Assembly (NCBI GenBank): GCA_017461825.1
Contig: JAFTXB010000238.1
Span: forward strand, 1 to 23,047
Reading direction: 5' to 3'
DNA from: Clostridia bacterium
GTDB taxonomy: Bacteria; Bacillota; Clostridia; Oscillospirales; CAG-272
DNA: 23,047 nucleotides
How positions within the stretch are numbered: position 1 is the first letter of the stretch; every line of letters begins with the position of its first letter. A program made the translations under genes and the position numbers. The notes below the pieces were generated by a model that was not told where the DNA came from, ran no database searches, and worked only from the letters and a program-made list of their open reading frames with translations. Below, one piece after another: positions 14,487-22,285 of the stretch.

Positions 14487-16606
14487 CTTTGCTCCGTTCT
14501 TGCAATAATATCGTCCTGTATTGCTTCATTTAGTTTGACGAAATAATCCGAAAAGCCGGATACGCGAACACGCAAATGCTTATATTCGTCGGGGGTTTCT
14601 TTTGCGCAGATCAGATCTTTCTTTGAAATGTAGTTAAGTTGAAAATGTACGCCGCCTTTTTGAAAATAGGTTAGTAGAAGGTCTACTGTTTTTTCAAAAT
14701 TTGCGTCTGTTTTTACGAGTTGCTCGTCGAGCGTAATATTTGTTACGGTTGCACCGCATCCGATGCCATTTGGATCGACTGTGGCGATTGCGTTCAATAG
14801 TGCGGACAGACCTTCACGGTCGCGTCCCTCGTTTTGCCCAAGGCCGAATTGCAGCGCATCTCCCGCATATCTTCCGTCCGGGGTTGCACTCATATTTGCG
14901 CCAAACCATTGGAAATGCGGCACATAGCCCGTCAGATCTCCAATGAGCCATTGATATCCAAAAAGATTATTCTTTCCCTTCAAATGGTCGTAAAGACTTT
15001 GATACAATCTGCGTGCAACCTCATTTGAGCGCGCCGTATCGTTTCCAAAAAAGTCGCCTTTTTTCAGAATCACCGTCCGCATGTCCTCATATCCGTGCCA
15101 GTTTTCCTGTACTGCCGTGATCAGCTCGGACATTGTAAATAGTTTCTCATCGAAGACAAATTGTCGAACAACAATTAACGCATCAATGGTATTTGTGATA
15201 CCCATGCAGAATGGAGACGCAATGACGGTCTCTCCCGCCCCCTGAGTCATGCTGGTAGCCTTTTCGATACATCCCTGAAAAAATATAGCGGAAAGGTGAT
15301 TAACGTCTCGCGCTCTGACGCGATTATACGCATCGTCAAGGGCTAAGGCTTTGTCAAGATCTGCCAATAATTCTTTTAGAAATATCTCGTAAAACACATC
15401 AAATGTCGATGCATTGACGATTTGTTCTGCCTTTTTGTGGAACAGTGTTTCGGTGGATCGCAGCAGGTTGACGGCGGAGGTACTCCCGGTGATGGTTCCG
15501 ACAAAGGCGGGCTCATTGCATCCGACTGTGGTATAATTTACTGCTTTTTCAAATGGGAAACCACAAAGCTCAGTATAACATTTTACACGTTTTTCATCAT
15601 TTTGAAAAGCGATTCGCTTATAAGGATCACGACGTTCACAATCAAGTGCAAAGCGAAATATCTCGCGCGGCGTTTTTTTCGTCCAGCGAAATGTTACTTG
15701 CGGTATGTACGTTGGAAGTTCAACAAGCGCCTCAAGGATCAGCTGCGATAAATCGGTAAAACCGTCCGCTCCGCTCGGCAGATATCCGCCGATACAGAAA
15801 TGTGACTCGCCGCCGCGCGTAAAACACACACTTTCGCGGTGCGTTGCCGCCTGAAGCATCAGAAACAGTTCCTGTAAATATTCTTTTGCCTCGTCTCGAT
15901 GGAGACGGTTTTCGGCAAGGTCTCTAAAGTAGAAAGGTGCGAGATAGCGGTCAAGCATTCCGACGCTGTCCGGATCGGCAGAAAAACAAAGATATATGGT
16001 AAGCACCGCTTCATAAAAAGTTTCGGGCGCGTTCGCGGGAACACGGCAAAGGGTTTTGGAAAGGCGTAAAAGATTCTTTTTATGTTCAGGGGATTCTACC
16101 GATTCGGAGAACTGAAGCGCACGGTCGGAACACTTGTTTGCCCATGCGATCAGGCTCTCCGAAACCTTTAAAAGACAACTCAGATATTCTCGTTTCTCGG
16201 GGTCTGTATGATGTTTTTCAGACTCATGTATTTCTTCAATAATGCCGAAAAGCCCTTTTTGCAGTATCGTTTGATAGTCCGCTGTTGCATGTTGATACTC
16301 ACACGTGGACAAATTGTCTATGGGCTTTTTATAGTGTGACTGTGCCAAAGACTGCGTGTTGGCGTGTCCCTTTCGACGAAAAATGTCGCCGGAAATGGAA
16401 CGGTCACAATTGAAAAAGCCCGTCATCGTTTGATATTCAGTCAGTACAGGCTCCTGGTTTTGTATAAATTCGCAAAGGCGCTTGATACTTCTCTCGGATT
16501 CTGAAAGGAAAATATCGTTTCGGTCATACTCCGTCTTTTTCGGATAGGCGTACATTTCACCGTTCATCGTCAAAGCCGTCAGCTTTGAAATTCTTTCACT
16601 CATCAT
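14483..16606 (-). CDS. Glycyl radical enzyme of unassigned substrate (PFL-like/dehydratase-type)
   Basis: The product is 707 residues, shorter than the 760-850 usual for this family. The glycyl radical loop is complete near the C-terminus, RVRVSGFSDYFVKL with Gly684; the position after Gly is Phe where Tyr is common. The thiyl radical site is VGCNEP with Cys363 and Glu365, the C-x-E pattern of the eliminase/dehydratase branch; true pyruvate formate-lyase has two adjacent Cys. Other family blocks are HATADYQTILQKGLFGI, QNDEKRVK, FFGNDTARSNEVARRLY, SATPDGRYAGDAL and VHFQLNYI. The enzyme is expected to carry out C-O, C-N or C-C bond cleavage on a small substrate. It lies between an SDR gene and its activase, all with 4-base overlaps. 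No microcompartment shell genes are nearby. Confidence 0.9.
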   Translation of the reverse strand: MMSERISKLTALTMNGEMYAYPKKTEYDRNDIFLSESERSIKRLCEFIQNQEPVLTEYQTMTGFFNCDRSISGDIFRRKGHANTQSLAQSHYKKPIDNLSTCEYQHATADYQTILQKGLFGIIEEIHESEKHHTDPEKREYLSCLLKVSESLIAWANKCSDRALQFSESVESPEHKKNLLRLSKTLCRVPANAPETFYEAVLTIYLCFSADPDSVGMLDRYLAPFYFRDLAENRLHRDEAKEYLQELFLMLQAATHRESVCFTRGGESHFCIGGYLPSGADGFTDLSQLILEALVELPTYIPQVTFRWTKKTPREIFRFALDCERRDPYKRIAFQNDEKRVKCYTELCGFPFEKAVNYTTVGCNEPAFVGTITGSTSAVNLLRSTETLFHKKAEQIVNASTFDVFYEIFLKELLADLDKALALDDAYNRVRARDVNHLSAIFFQGCIEKATSMTQGAGETVIASPFCMGITNTIDALIVVRQFVFDEKLFTMSELITAVQENWHGYEDMRTVILKKGDFFGNDTARSNEVARRLYQSLYDHLKGKNNLFGYQWLIGDLTGYVPHFQWFGANMSATPDGRYAGDALQFGLGQNEGRDREGLSALLNAIATVDPNGIGCGATVTNITLDEQLVKTDANFEKTVDLLLTYFQKGGVHFQLNYISKKDLICAKETPDEYKHLRVRVSGFSDYFVKLNEAIQDDIIARTEQR

Positions 16607-17343
16607 CGGATTGCATAACCTCCGTCAAAAATTACTGTTTCTCCGCAAAGCATTTTTGCCTTTTCATCAAGCATATAAAGAGCAAGCTCCGCGATCTCCT
16701 CACAGGTTACAAAGCGTCCAAAGGGGATTTTGCTATGCTCCAATGGATCTCCCACATGCCAGTTATTCATCTCAGTGGCAACGGGACCGGGCGCAATACC
16801 GTTTATGGTAATGTGATCGGAGGCAAACATTCTTCCCCATCCACGCGTCAAACTTGTTGAAGCGATCTTTGAAGCACCGTATGCACCGTAGACCGGCGCA
16901 TTTCCGGCAACAGAAGTAATATTGAGAATGTTGCCGTGAATCCGATGCGCTCTCATATATTTTACCGCCGCTTGCATACAAAAGAACAGTGCGTCGGTGT
17001 TGGTTTGCATAACAGCTCTCCATTCTTTGGGAGTGGTGGAAAGCAAGGATTCTTTGCTCCATTCAGAACGCTGCGCAAAGATTCCCGCATTATTTACAAA
17101 AATATCAAGGCCTCCAAGACGGTTCGCACATTCCGCTACCATTTTCTCCGCAATTTCGATTTTTGATACGTCCCAAACCAGCGGAATCGTGTTGCTTCCG
17201 ATTGCTTCGGCGGCGCGATCAATGGATTCCGCATTTCGCCCCGTAATGATAACGGTGATCCCTTTGGCGGCAAGTGCTTTGGCAATTGCAAAACCGATTC
17301 CGCGAGAAGCGCCTGTGACAACAGCGGTTTTTCTTTGTGTCAT
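16603..17343 (-). CDS. SDR-family oxidoreductase
   Basis: The product is 246 residues, a classical short-chain dehydrogenase. TGASRGIG (10-17) binds the nucleotide, with Arg36 in ITGRNAE suggesting NADP(H). NNAG is at 84-87, the catalytic Ser144 is in NITSVAG, and Tyr155-x-x-x-Lys159 in AYGASK completes the tetrad. PGPVATEM and the C-terminal LCGETVIFDGGYAI are also standard. A G-rich ribosome site (GGGGGGAT) precedes the ATG. It is the first gene of the - strand operon and overlaps the GRE start by 4 bases, so it probably acts just before or after the GRE, oxidising an alcohol or reducing a carbonyl. The exact substrate is not visible. Confidence 0.93.
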   Translation of the reverse strand: MTQRKTAVVTGASRGIGFAIAKALAAKGITVIITGRNAESIDRAAEAIGSNTIPLVWDVSKIEIAEKMVAECANRLGGLDIFVNNAGIFAQRSEWSKESLLSTTPKEWRAVMQTNTDALFFCMQAAVKYMRAHRIHGNILNITSVAGNAPVYGAYGASKIASTSLTRGWGRMFASDHITINGIAPGPVATEMNNWHVGDPLEHSKIPFGRFVTCEEIAELALYMLDEKAKMLCGETVIFDGGYAIR

Positions 17344-17387
17344 GTTGTATCCCCCCTGTTTCTTTTGAAAACACTAAAATGTTTCCG

Positions 17388-17426
17388 CTATTTCAGTATA
17401 GCATAACTGATTTGATTTTGAAATAG
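17388..17426. promoter_or_regulatory. Weak promoter of the SDR-GRE operon inside an inverted repeat
   Basis: On the - strand TATACT (17400-17395) has TTTCAA/TTCAAA about 16-17 bases upstream (17423-17417), a poor -35 as expected for an activated promoter. CTATTTCA (17388-17395) and TGAAATAG (17419-17426) form a perfect 8-base inverted repeat around it. A binding site for the divergent AraC protein is plausible. Confidence 0.5.
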
Positions 17427-17439
17427 AGGAATCGTCTCA

Positions 17440-17459
17440 TTTGTACTTTTCGGTACAAA
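17440..17459. promoter_or_regulatory. Inverted repeat in the SDR/AraC intergenic region
   Basis: TTTGTAC (17440-17446) and GTACAAA (17453-17459) are perfect inverted arms with a 6-base gap. It lies between the two divergent promoters, so it could serve as a shared operator. Confidence 0.45.
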
Positions 17460-17495
17460 ACATTGATCTTGTCAGGTAAAAACCGACATTATCTA

Positions 17496-17524
17496 TTGCG
17501 AAAAACGAAAAACTGTGCTATAAT
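17496..17524 (+). promoter_or_regulatory. Promoter of the second AraC gene
   Basis: TTGCGA (17496-17501), 17-base spacer, TATAAT (17519-17524) with an extended TGC before the -10 box. The ATG follows 24 bases after the -10. Confidence 0.75.
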
Positions 17525-17548
17525 CAAATAGAGAAAGAAGGTGGGAAA

Positions 17549-18331
17549 ATGAATTTGGACTTTATAATCACGGAAATACGGCGCGTAATTTTGGTAGGAA
17601 AGGAAGAATATCCGGAAGAAAAAACCTCTTTTTCGGGTAAAATCAAGAACAATGAGCTAATATTTCATCTTTCGGGGGAATCAACATATTTCTTTGGAGA
17701 TCAGATTTTTGAGATCACGCCTTATACCGTTCAGTTTTTCCCGAAAGGTGACGTAGATCGATATGATATTGTAAGACGTGAACAGGGAGAGTGCATTGAT
17801 ATATTTTTTCGTACAGATCGCCCTGTTGCTGATCGAGCTTTTATTATAAAGGGGGCGAACAAAAGCGCGTTACAAATCTTGTTTAAAAAGGCGTTTGCTT
17901 TTTGGAGCGGTAAAGAGGAAGGATACCGCTTTGCTTGCCTTTCCGTGCTGTATCAAATTCTCGCGGAGCTACAAAAAAGCACCTATTCGTCGAGCAATCA
18001 TTATGCAAAAATTCACCGCGCTGTCGCTGAAATTCACGAGAACTTCCTTTCGAGAAAAATTTGCGTCAGTGAACTTGCGTCACTTTGTAATATGAAAGAA
18101 TCGTATTTTGGGCGCCTTTTTAAAGAACGGTTCGGCGTTCCTCCGAGACAATATATTATTCAGCTGAAATTAAACCACGCCTGTGACCTGCTTCGTCTCG
18201 AGCGGTATACAGTTACACAGGTTGCCTATCTATGCAATTTTTCTGATGTGTACTTCTTTAGTCGACAGTTCAAAAATTACATTGGCATCACTCCCACACA
18301 GTTTATAAAAAAATACAAATCTTCAAAATAG
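17549..18331 (+). CDS. AraC-family regulator, probable controller of the GRE operon
   Basis: The product is 260 residues; AGAAGGTGGG lies just before the ATG. The N-terminal part (about 1-140) looks like an AraC-type cupin sensor (GESTYFFGDQIFEITPYTV, then QFFPKGDVDRYDI). The C-terminal domain (about 158-256) has both helix-turn-helix units: ICVSELASLCNMKESYFGRLFKERFG and VTQVAYLCNFSDVYFFSRQFK, ending in the family motif GITPTQFI. It is transcribed away from the SDR-GRE-activase operon with 205 bases between the starts, the typical layout of a local activator. The effector should be the pathway substrate, which is unknown. It is clearly related in layout to the regulator at 10.7-11.4 kb but is not a close copy. 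Confidence 0.9.
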   Translation: MNLDFIITEIRRVILVGKEEYPEEKTSFSGKIKNNELIFHLSGESTYFFGDQIFEITPYTVQFFPKGDVDRYDIVRREQGECIDIFFRTDRPVADRAFIIKGANKSALQILFKKAFAFWSGKEEGYRFACLSVLYQILAELQKSTYSSSNHYAKIHRAVAEIHENFLSRKICVSELASLCNMKESYFGRLFKERFGVPPRQYIIQLKLNHACDLLRLERYTVTQVAYLCNFSDVYFFSRQFKNYIGITPTQFIKKYKSSK

Positions 18332-18372
18332 ATACGGGCTTTTTCTATCGCCTAAATCTGCCTATCCCCATC

Positions 18373-18407
18373 GGGGGTGTCTCAAATTTTGCATTTGAGA
18401 CACCCCC
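18373..18407. terminator. Hairpin between convergent AraC and spoIVB genes
   Basis: Perfect 15-base stem: 18373-18387 (GGGGGTGTCTCAAAT) and 18393-18407, loop TTTGC, with an outer CCTAT/ATAGG pair (18361-18365, 18410-18414). The T-tracts are weak on both sides, but the site between two converging stops fits a bidirectional terminator. Confidence 0.65.
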
Positions 18408-18435
18408 TTATAGGTCTTTTACACAAGGTCTTTTA

Positions 18436-19593
18436 TCATCTTGCCATCAGCGGCATACCGACAAGCATGTTTTCCAGGAAAATGCCGTAGCCCGTGGTGG
18501 GGTCGTTGATGAGGACGTGTGTTACAGCCCCGACGATCTTTCCGTCCTGAATGATGGGCGATCCGCTCATGCCCTGCACGATCCCGCCCGAAAGAGCAAG
18601 GAGATCGGGGTCGGTGACGGTTACAGTAAAGCATTTCGAGCCAGTGGCATCGCGATTGATGTTGCTGATGCGGATGTCGTACTGACCGATCTTGCCCGTG
18701 TCGAGTGTGGAAAGAATATAAGCGTCTCCCTCGCGGATCTCATTTCTTAACCCGATCGGCATGGGCTCGTAATCGCTCTTGGGAACCTGCGAAAAGACTC
18801 CCCACACACCGCAAGCCGAGTTTCCGAGCAAGGCTCCTGTTTTGCCGGGATTGAAATATCCCTTAAGCTCACCCGGGGCACCCGCCGCGCCGCGTACCAC
18901 CGAGCTGATCGTTACGTCCGATATCGTTCCGCGCTTCATCGCAACCAGTTCGCCGGTCTCTGCGTCGCAAATGCCGTGTCCCAGCCCCGCAAACGCGCCG
19001 GTCTCGGGCAAAACAAAAGTAACGGTTCCGATCCCCGCGCCGCTGTCGCGTACCCAAATGCCTGTTTTATAGCGCGATTCGGCATCGCACCATATAGGCG
19101 TTAGGGAAACATCAAACTCGTCCTTTCCTCGACGGATACGAAGAGCAAGCGTCTTCCCTTCGCAGTTTTCAATATAATCGGTCAGCTCCGATGCGCCGGA
19201 CAGCGTTTCTCCGTTTACCTTTAGTATAATATCCTTTGCTCGCAATCCCGCATTGCTTGCCGGGTTGATCTTACCTTGTGTAGTCTCCACATCACAAAAT
19301 CCAACCACCGTAACTCCCTCGGTGTAAAATTTGACACCAAAGGGCATGCCACCGGGGCATAATGTGAGCCCCTCCAGCTCCTCGGGGGAAAACGCCGGGA
19401 GTGAAACTGTAGCTGTATGGACGGATTGCTGGGGAATTGTTGTGGGTTCCTTCATGGCAAATGCCGCAACGCTTTGCGTGCGATACTCCTTTTGTGTTGT
19501 ACTTAAGCCTGCTGCGGGCGCCATGCAGGAGCATGCAACGGCGGACATCAGCAAAAGGCAGCACAACAGCTTCCAAGCCTGTTTTTTCATCAT
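18436..19593 (-). CDS. spoIVB: SpoIVB peptidase (sporulation signalling protease)
   Basis: The product is 385 residues from the ATG at 19593; AAAGG is about 17 bases upstream, further than usual, and a TTG at 19620 is in frame but too near that site. An N-terminal hydrophobic segment (KLLCCLLLMSAVACSC) exports or anchors it. A PDZ domain covers about 85-160 (GVKFYTEGVTVVG, NAGLRAKDIILKVNGETL). The S55 peptidase domain follows: GLGHGICD with catalytic His (about 206) and VQGMSGSPIIQDGKIVGAVTHV with catalytic Ser (about 345). In Bacillus, SpoIVB is made in the forespore, secreted into the intermembrane space and cleaves SpoIVFA to trigger pro-sigmaK processing. The gene shows that the organism belongs to a sporulating lineage. 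The usual neighbours recN and spo0A are absent. Confidence 0.94.
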   Translation of the reverse strand: MMKKQAWKLLCCLLLMSAVACSCMAPAAGLSTTQKEYRTQSVAAFAMKEPTTIPQQSVHTATVSLPAFSPEELEGLTLCPGGMPFGVKFYTEGVTVVGFCDVETTQGKINPASNAGLRAKDIILKVNGETLSGASELTDYIENCEGKTLALRIRRGKDEFDVSLTPIWCDAESRYKTGIWVRDSGAGIGTVTFVLPETGAFAGLGHGICDAETGELVAMKRGTISDVTISSVVRGAAGAPGELKGYFNPGKTGALLGNSACGVWGVFSQVPKSDYEPMPIGLRNEIREGDAYILSTLDTGKIGQYDIRISNINRDATGSKCFTVTVTDPDLLALSGGIVQGMSGSPIIQDGKIVGAVTHVLINDPTTGYGIFLENMLVGMPLMAR

Positions 19594-19770
19594 TATATTT
19601 ATATTCTGAACCTTTCTCAAGCCTTGGCGAACCCTTTGGGGTGCGCCTTTTTTCTCTTTTGCAAAACGTCGCGTGCCTTTTTTGCCGTCGTCGATTTGCT
19701 GTTTTTAATGTGCTCCGCTTACCGCTGTTTCATAAGTAACAAATATGCCCATGACAGTCCAAAACTCACA
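19594..19770. other. Upstream region of spoIVB without recognised gene
   Basis: About 180 bases between spoIVB and the MarR control region. It has several T-runs on the + strand and only short, poorly coding frames. No clear sporulation-type promoter could be picked out by eye, although one for spoIVB should be here. Confidence 0.4.
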
Positions 19771-19775
19771 ATAAA

Positions 19776-19791
19776 AGTTTGTTTGCAAACT
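19776..19791. promoter_or_regulatory. Palindromic MarR-type site upstream of the -35
   Basis: GTTTGCAAAC (19781-19790) is a perfect 10-base palindrome, nested in AGTTTG-TTTG-CAAACT (19776-19791). It lies 20 bases before the -35 box of the MarR gene and has the AT-rich dyad form typical of MarR-family operators. Confidence 0.5.
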
Positions 19792-19810
19792 AATTGTTTA
19801 CAAAATAGAT

Positions 19811-19839
19811 TTGAATTTTTGTATTCCTTTTGATATAAT
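19811..19839 (+). promoter_or_regulatory. Promoter of the marR-ABC exporter unit
   Basis: TTGAAT (19811-19816), 17-base spacer, TATAAT (19834-19839) with extended TGA before the -10 box. The MarR start codon is 60 bases downstream. Confidence 0.75.
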
Positions 19840-19843
19840 ATAC

Positions 19844-19860
19844 AACGGTTATTAACCGTT
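19844..19860. promoter_or_regulatory. Perfect dyad over the transcription start, probable MarR operator
   Basis: AACGGTTA (19844-19851) and TAACCGTT (19853-19860) are perfect 8-base inverted arms around one base. The dyad begins 5 bases after the -10 box and therefore covers the expected start of transcription, where a bound dimer would block RNA polymerase. Confidence 0.65.
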
Positions 19861-19899
19861 TATTTTATGTTTGTTCACAATTTTGGAAGGAGACGAAAA

Positions 19900-20388
19900 A
19901 TGTCAAAAAAGAAGGTTGTAGAGCAAGAGATATTCTCCAAAACGCATCCCGCGCCAACCCCTCCAATGCTGGTCAATGAGATCGCGCGGCTGTTTCATGG
20001 AAAAATGCGTGCCTTTGAAGCCGACGGCGTAATGACACAAGAGAGCGCCAGACAGATCATGCGCATCTTATCTCACGCCGACGGGTGCAGCCAATTGGAG
20101 CTGGTTTGTAAAACGCATCTCAAGCCGCCCACTGTCAGCATAACGCTCAAGCGATTGGAAGCCGATGGATTGGTGCGCCGTGTAGCGGATGAAATGGATA
20201 TGCGAGTGGTGCGTGTGTATCTCTCCGAAAAGGGTTTTGCATACAACAAGCTGATACACGAGCGATTGAAAGCTGTGGACGCCGAGCTCATGCGAGGGTT
20301 TACCGAAAAAGAAACGGCTGTGCTTTTGAAATATTTGGAACGGATGCGTGACAATATTTTGCCCGATGATATGAAAAAACATTCTTGA
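19900..20388 (+). CDS. MarR-family transcriptional regulator
   Basis: The product is 162 residues. The ATG at 19900 follows GGAAGGAGA; an in-frame ATG at 19867 is on the far side of it. The winged helix-turn-helix core is clear: QESARQIMRILSHADGCSQLELVCKTHL, then KPPTVSITLKRLEADGLVRRVADEMDMRVVRVYLSEKG, where the second helix reads DNA and the wing carries the D-x-R motif. Flanking helices form the dimer interface. It lies directly upstream of two ABC exporter genes, a frequent arrangement in Firmicutes in which MarR represses itself and the exporter and is released by the toxic compound. Palindromic sites at the promoter support self-control. Confidence 0.93.
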   Translation: MSKKKVVEQEIFSKTHPAPTPPMLVNEIARLFHGKMRAFEADGVMTQESARQIMRILSHADGCSQLELVCKTHLKPPTVSITLKRLEADGLVRRVADEMDMRVVRVYLSEKGFAYNKLIHERLKAVDAELMRGFTEKETAVLLKYLERMRDNILPDDMKKHS

Positions 20389-20461
20389 TTTGGAGAATGG
20401 AAAATTTTTCTGTTTTAAGACCGGGGTACATGTTTGAAAAGAAAGAGAGGTTTGAAAAGGT

Positions 20462-22285
20462 TTGAAAAAATTAGTTCGTTACATCAAGCCATACGCGTTT
20501 TTTGCGATCGTTTCGCCCTTGATGATGATGGGAGAGGTATTGGCGGATCTTTGTCTTCCCTATCTGATGTCTTTTATCGTGGACTATGGCATTGAAGCCG
20601 ATGGGCTTTTGGCGATTCGAGGCGCGGGGTTTGCTGAGTGGGTGATGAATCTTTTATGGGGCGATTCCTACACGCAGCTTCAAATTATTTTGACATTTGG
20701 CATTATGATGCTTTGCATTACGTTGGTTGGCGGATTTTTTGGCGTTACCTGTGCTTATACTGCCGCACGGGCGGCGCAAAGCTTTGGAAACGATCTTCGC
20801 CGTGATACCTATGCCCGTGTGATGTCGCTTTCAATCGAACAGACCGACCGTTTTACCACGGGGTCTCTTGTGACACGTATGACAAACGATATCTCAATGA
20901 TCGTGGAATTTGTGGAACAGATCATCCGTATGTTCGTGCGCGCGCCCATGTTTCTCGTTGGCGGTACGGTGATGCTGATCCTACTTGAGGTGCGGTTTGG
21001 GACAGTTCTGCTGTTATCCGTGCCGATCCTGCTCCTTACCTTGATCATTGTGCTCTCGCGCGCCATCCCGATGTACGCTACGCTTCAAAAAAAGCTTGAC
21101 CGTGTGAATTCGGTGGTGCAGGAAAATGTGAGCGGTGCGCGTGTGGTAAAGGCTTACGTTTGCGAAGATCATGAAAACGAGCGCTTTTCGGTTGCCAACA
21201 CCGAGCTTTGCGGAGTGAACTACAAGGTTTTGCGGTTGATGGCGATCACAACACCGATGCTCAATGTGATTATGAATTTTTCCGTGATCGCTTTGATCGC
21301 GATTGGCGGTGTGCGCATTGAGATGGGAGACGCAGGCATGACGACGGGTACGGTCATGGCGGGCATTACCTATGTGACGCTTGTGATCAACTCGATCATG
21401 ATGGTGACGATGATGTTTCAATCGGTCTCGCGTGCGCTGGCGTCCTCAAAGCGTGTGCTTGAGATCCTTGACACCGAACCTGTGATCGTTGGCGGCACAC
21501 TTTCGGAACATGCGGATGCGCCCGTAGCGATCGCGATGCGCGGAGTGTCCTTCCGCTATCCCACGGCAAAGGGCAGACCTGTGCTTCACGACATCGATCT
21601 GGAGATCAAAAAGGGCGAGACCTTTGCCATCATCGGTGCAACCGGTTGCGGCAAGACCTCGCTGGTAAGCCTGATCCCCCGTTTTTACGATGCGAGCGAG
21701 GGTGTGGTAGAGATCGACGGCAAGCCGATCTCGGATTATGAACTCGACGCGCTTCGAAAAAAGATCGGCTATGTAATGCAAAAGAGCGAGCTGTTTTCCG
21801 ACACGGTGAAAAACAACATTCGCTGGGGGGACCCCGATGCCACACACGAGGAGATCGTTTCGGCGGCGGAGGTTGCGCAGGCAGACGGATTTATCCGCGG
21901 CTTTTCGGATGGGTATGAGACCGTGATCGCCGAAAAGGGCGCGTCTCTCTCGGGTGGACAAAAGCAACGTCTTTCGATTGCACGTGCTCTGACGAGAAAG
22001 CCCGAAATACTGATCCTTGACGACTCGACCTCGGCACTTGACCTTGCTACCGAGGCAAAGCTGCAAAAAGCGTTGCGCGAAACGATGCGGGATACGACGG
22101 TGGTGATGATCGCCCAACGCATTGCAAGTGTCAAAAACGCCGATCGCATTGCCGTTTTGGAAAACGGAACGGTGAGCGACTGCGGCTCGCATGACGAGCT
22201 GATGCGGAGAAGCGCGACCTATCGCGATATTTACAATTCACAAATGAAGCAAAACGAAACGGTGGGAGGTGTGGCAAATGAATAA
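20462..22285 (+). CDS. ABC exporter subunit with degenerate ATP site (heterodimeric multidrug type)
   Basis: The product is 607 residues, a half-transporter: six-helix membrane domain (about 1-320) and ATPase domain (about 345-590). It starts at TTG 20462, with GAGAGG 11 bases upstream; the nearest ATG would cut into the first helix. Walker A is GATGCGKT (392-399) and the signature ASLSGGQ (494-500) is intact. The Walker B end is LILDD (Asp521 in place of the catalytic Glu), and the H-loop is IAQR with Gln552 in place of His. Those two changes are the known marks of the degenerate site in heterodimeric exporters such as BmrCD, LmrCD and TM287/288. The partner gene overlaps it by 8 bases. Confidence 0.94.
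   Translation: MKKLVRYIKPYAFFAIVSPLMMMGEVLADLCLPYLMSFIVDYGIEADGLLAIRGAGFAEWVMNLLWGDSYTQLQIILTFGIMMLCITLVGGFFGVTCAYTAARAAQSFGNDLRRDTYARVMSLSIEQTDRFTTGSLVTRMTNDISMIVEFVEQIIRMFVRAPMFLVGGTVMLILLEVRFGTVLLLSVPILLLTLIIVLSRAIPMYATLQKKLDRVNSVVQENVSGARVVKAYVCEDHENERFSVANTELCGVNYKVLRLMAITTPMLNVIMNFSVIALIAIGGVRIEMGDAGMTTGTVMAGITYVTLVINSIMMVTMMFQSVSRALASSKRVLEILDTEPVIVGGTLSEHADAPVAIAMRGVSFRYPTAKGRPVLHDIDLEIKKGETFAIIGATGCGKTSLVSLIPRFYDASEGVVEIDGKPISDYELDALRKKIGYVMQKSELFSDTVKNNIRWGDPDATHEEIVSAAEVAQADGFIRGFSDGYETVIAEKGASLSGGQKQRLSIARALTRKPEILILDDSTSALDLATEAKLQKALRETMRDTTVVMIAQRIASVKNADRIAVLENGTVSDCGSHDELMRRSATYRDIYNSQMKQNETVGGVANE

Noticed and set aside
14483..16606. Classical pyruvate formate-lyase (pflB)
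   Set aside because: The active site has a single Cys in GCNE rather than two adjacent Cys, and the activase carries extra ferredoxin clusters not found in the PFL activase.
19591..19620. TTGAGA-17-TATAAT at the start of spoIVB
   Set aside because: The -10 overlaps the start codon, and sporulation genes of this class are not expected to use SigA; probably chance in AT-rich sequence.
19624..19833. 69-residue open frame upstream of the MarR gene
   Set aside because: Low-complexity, no ribosome site, and it runs through the promoter and palindrome region.
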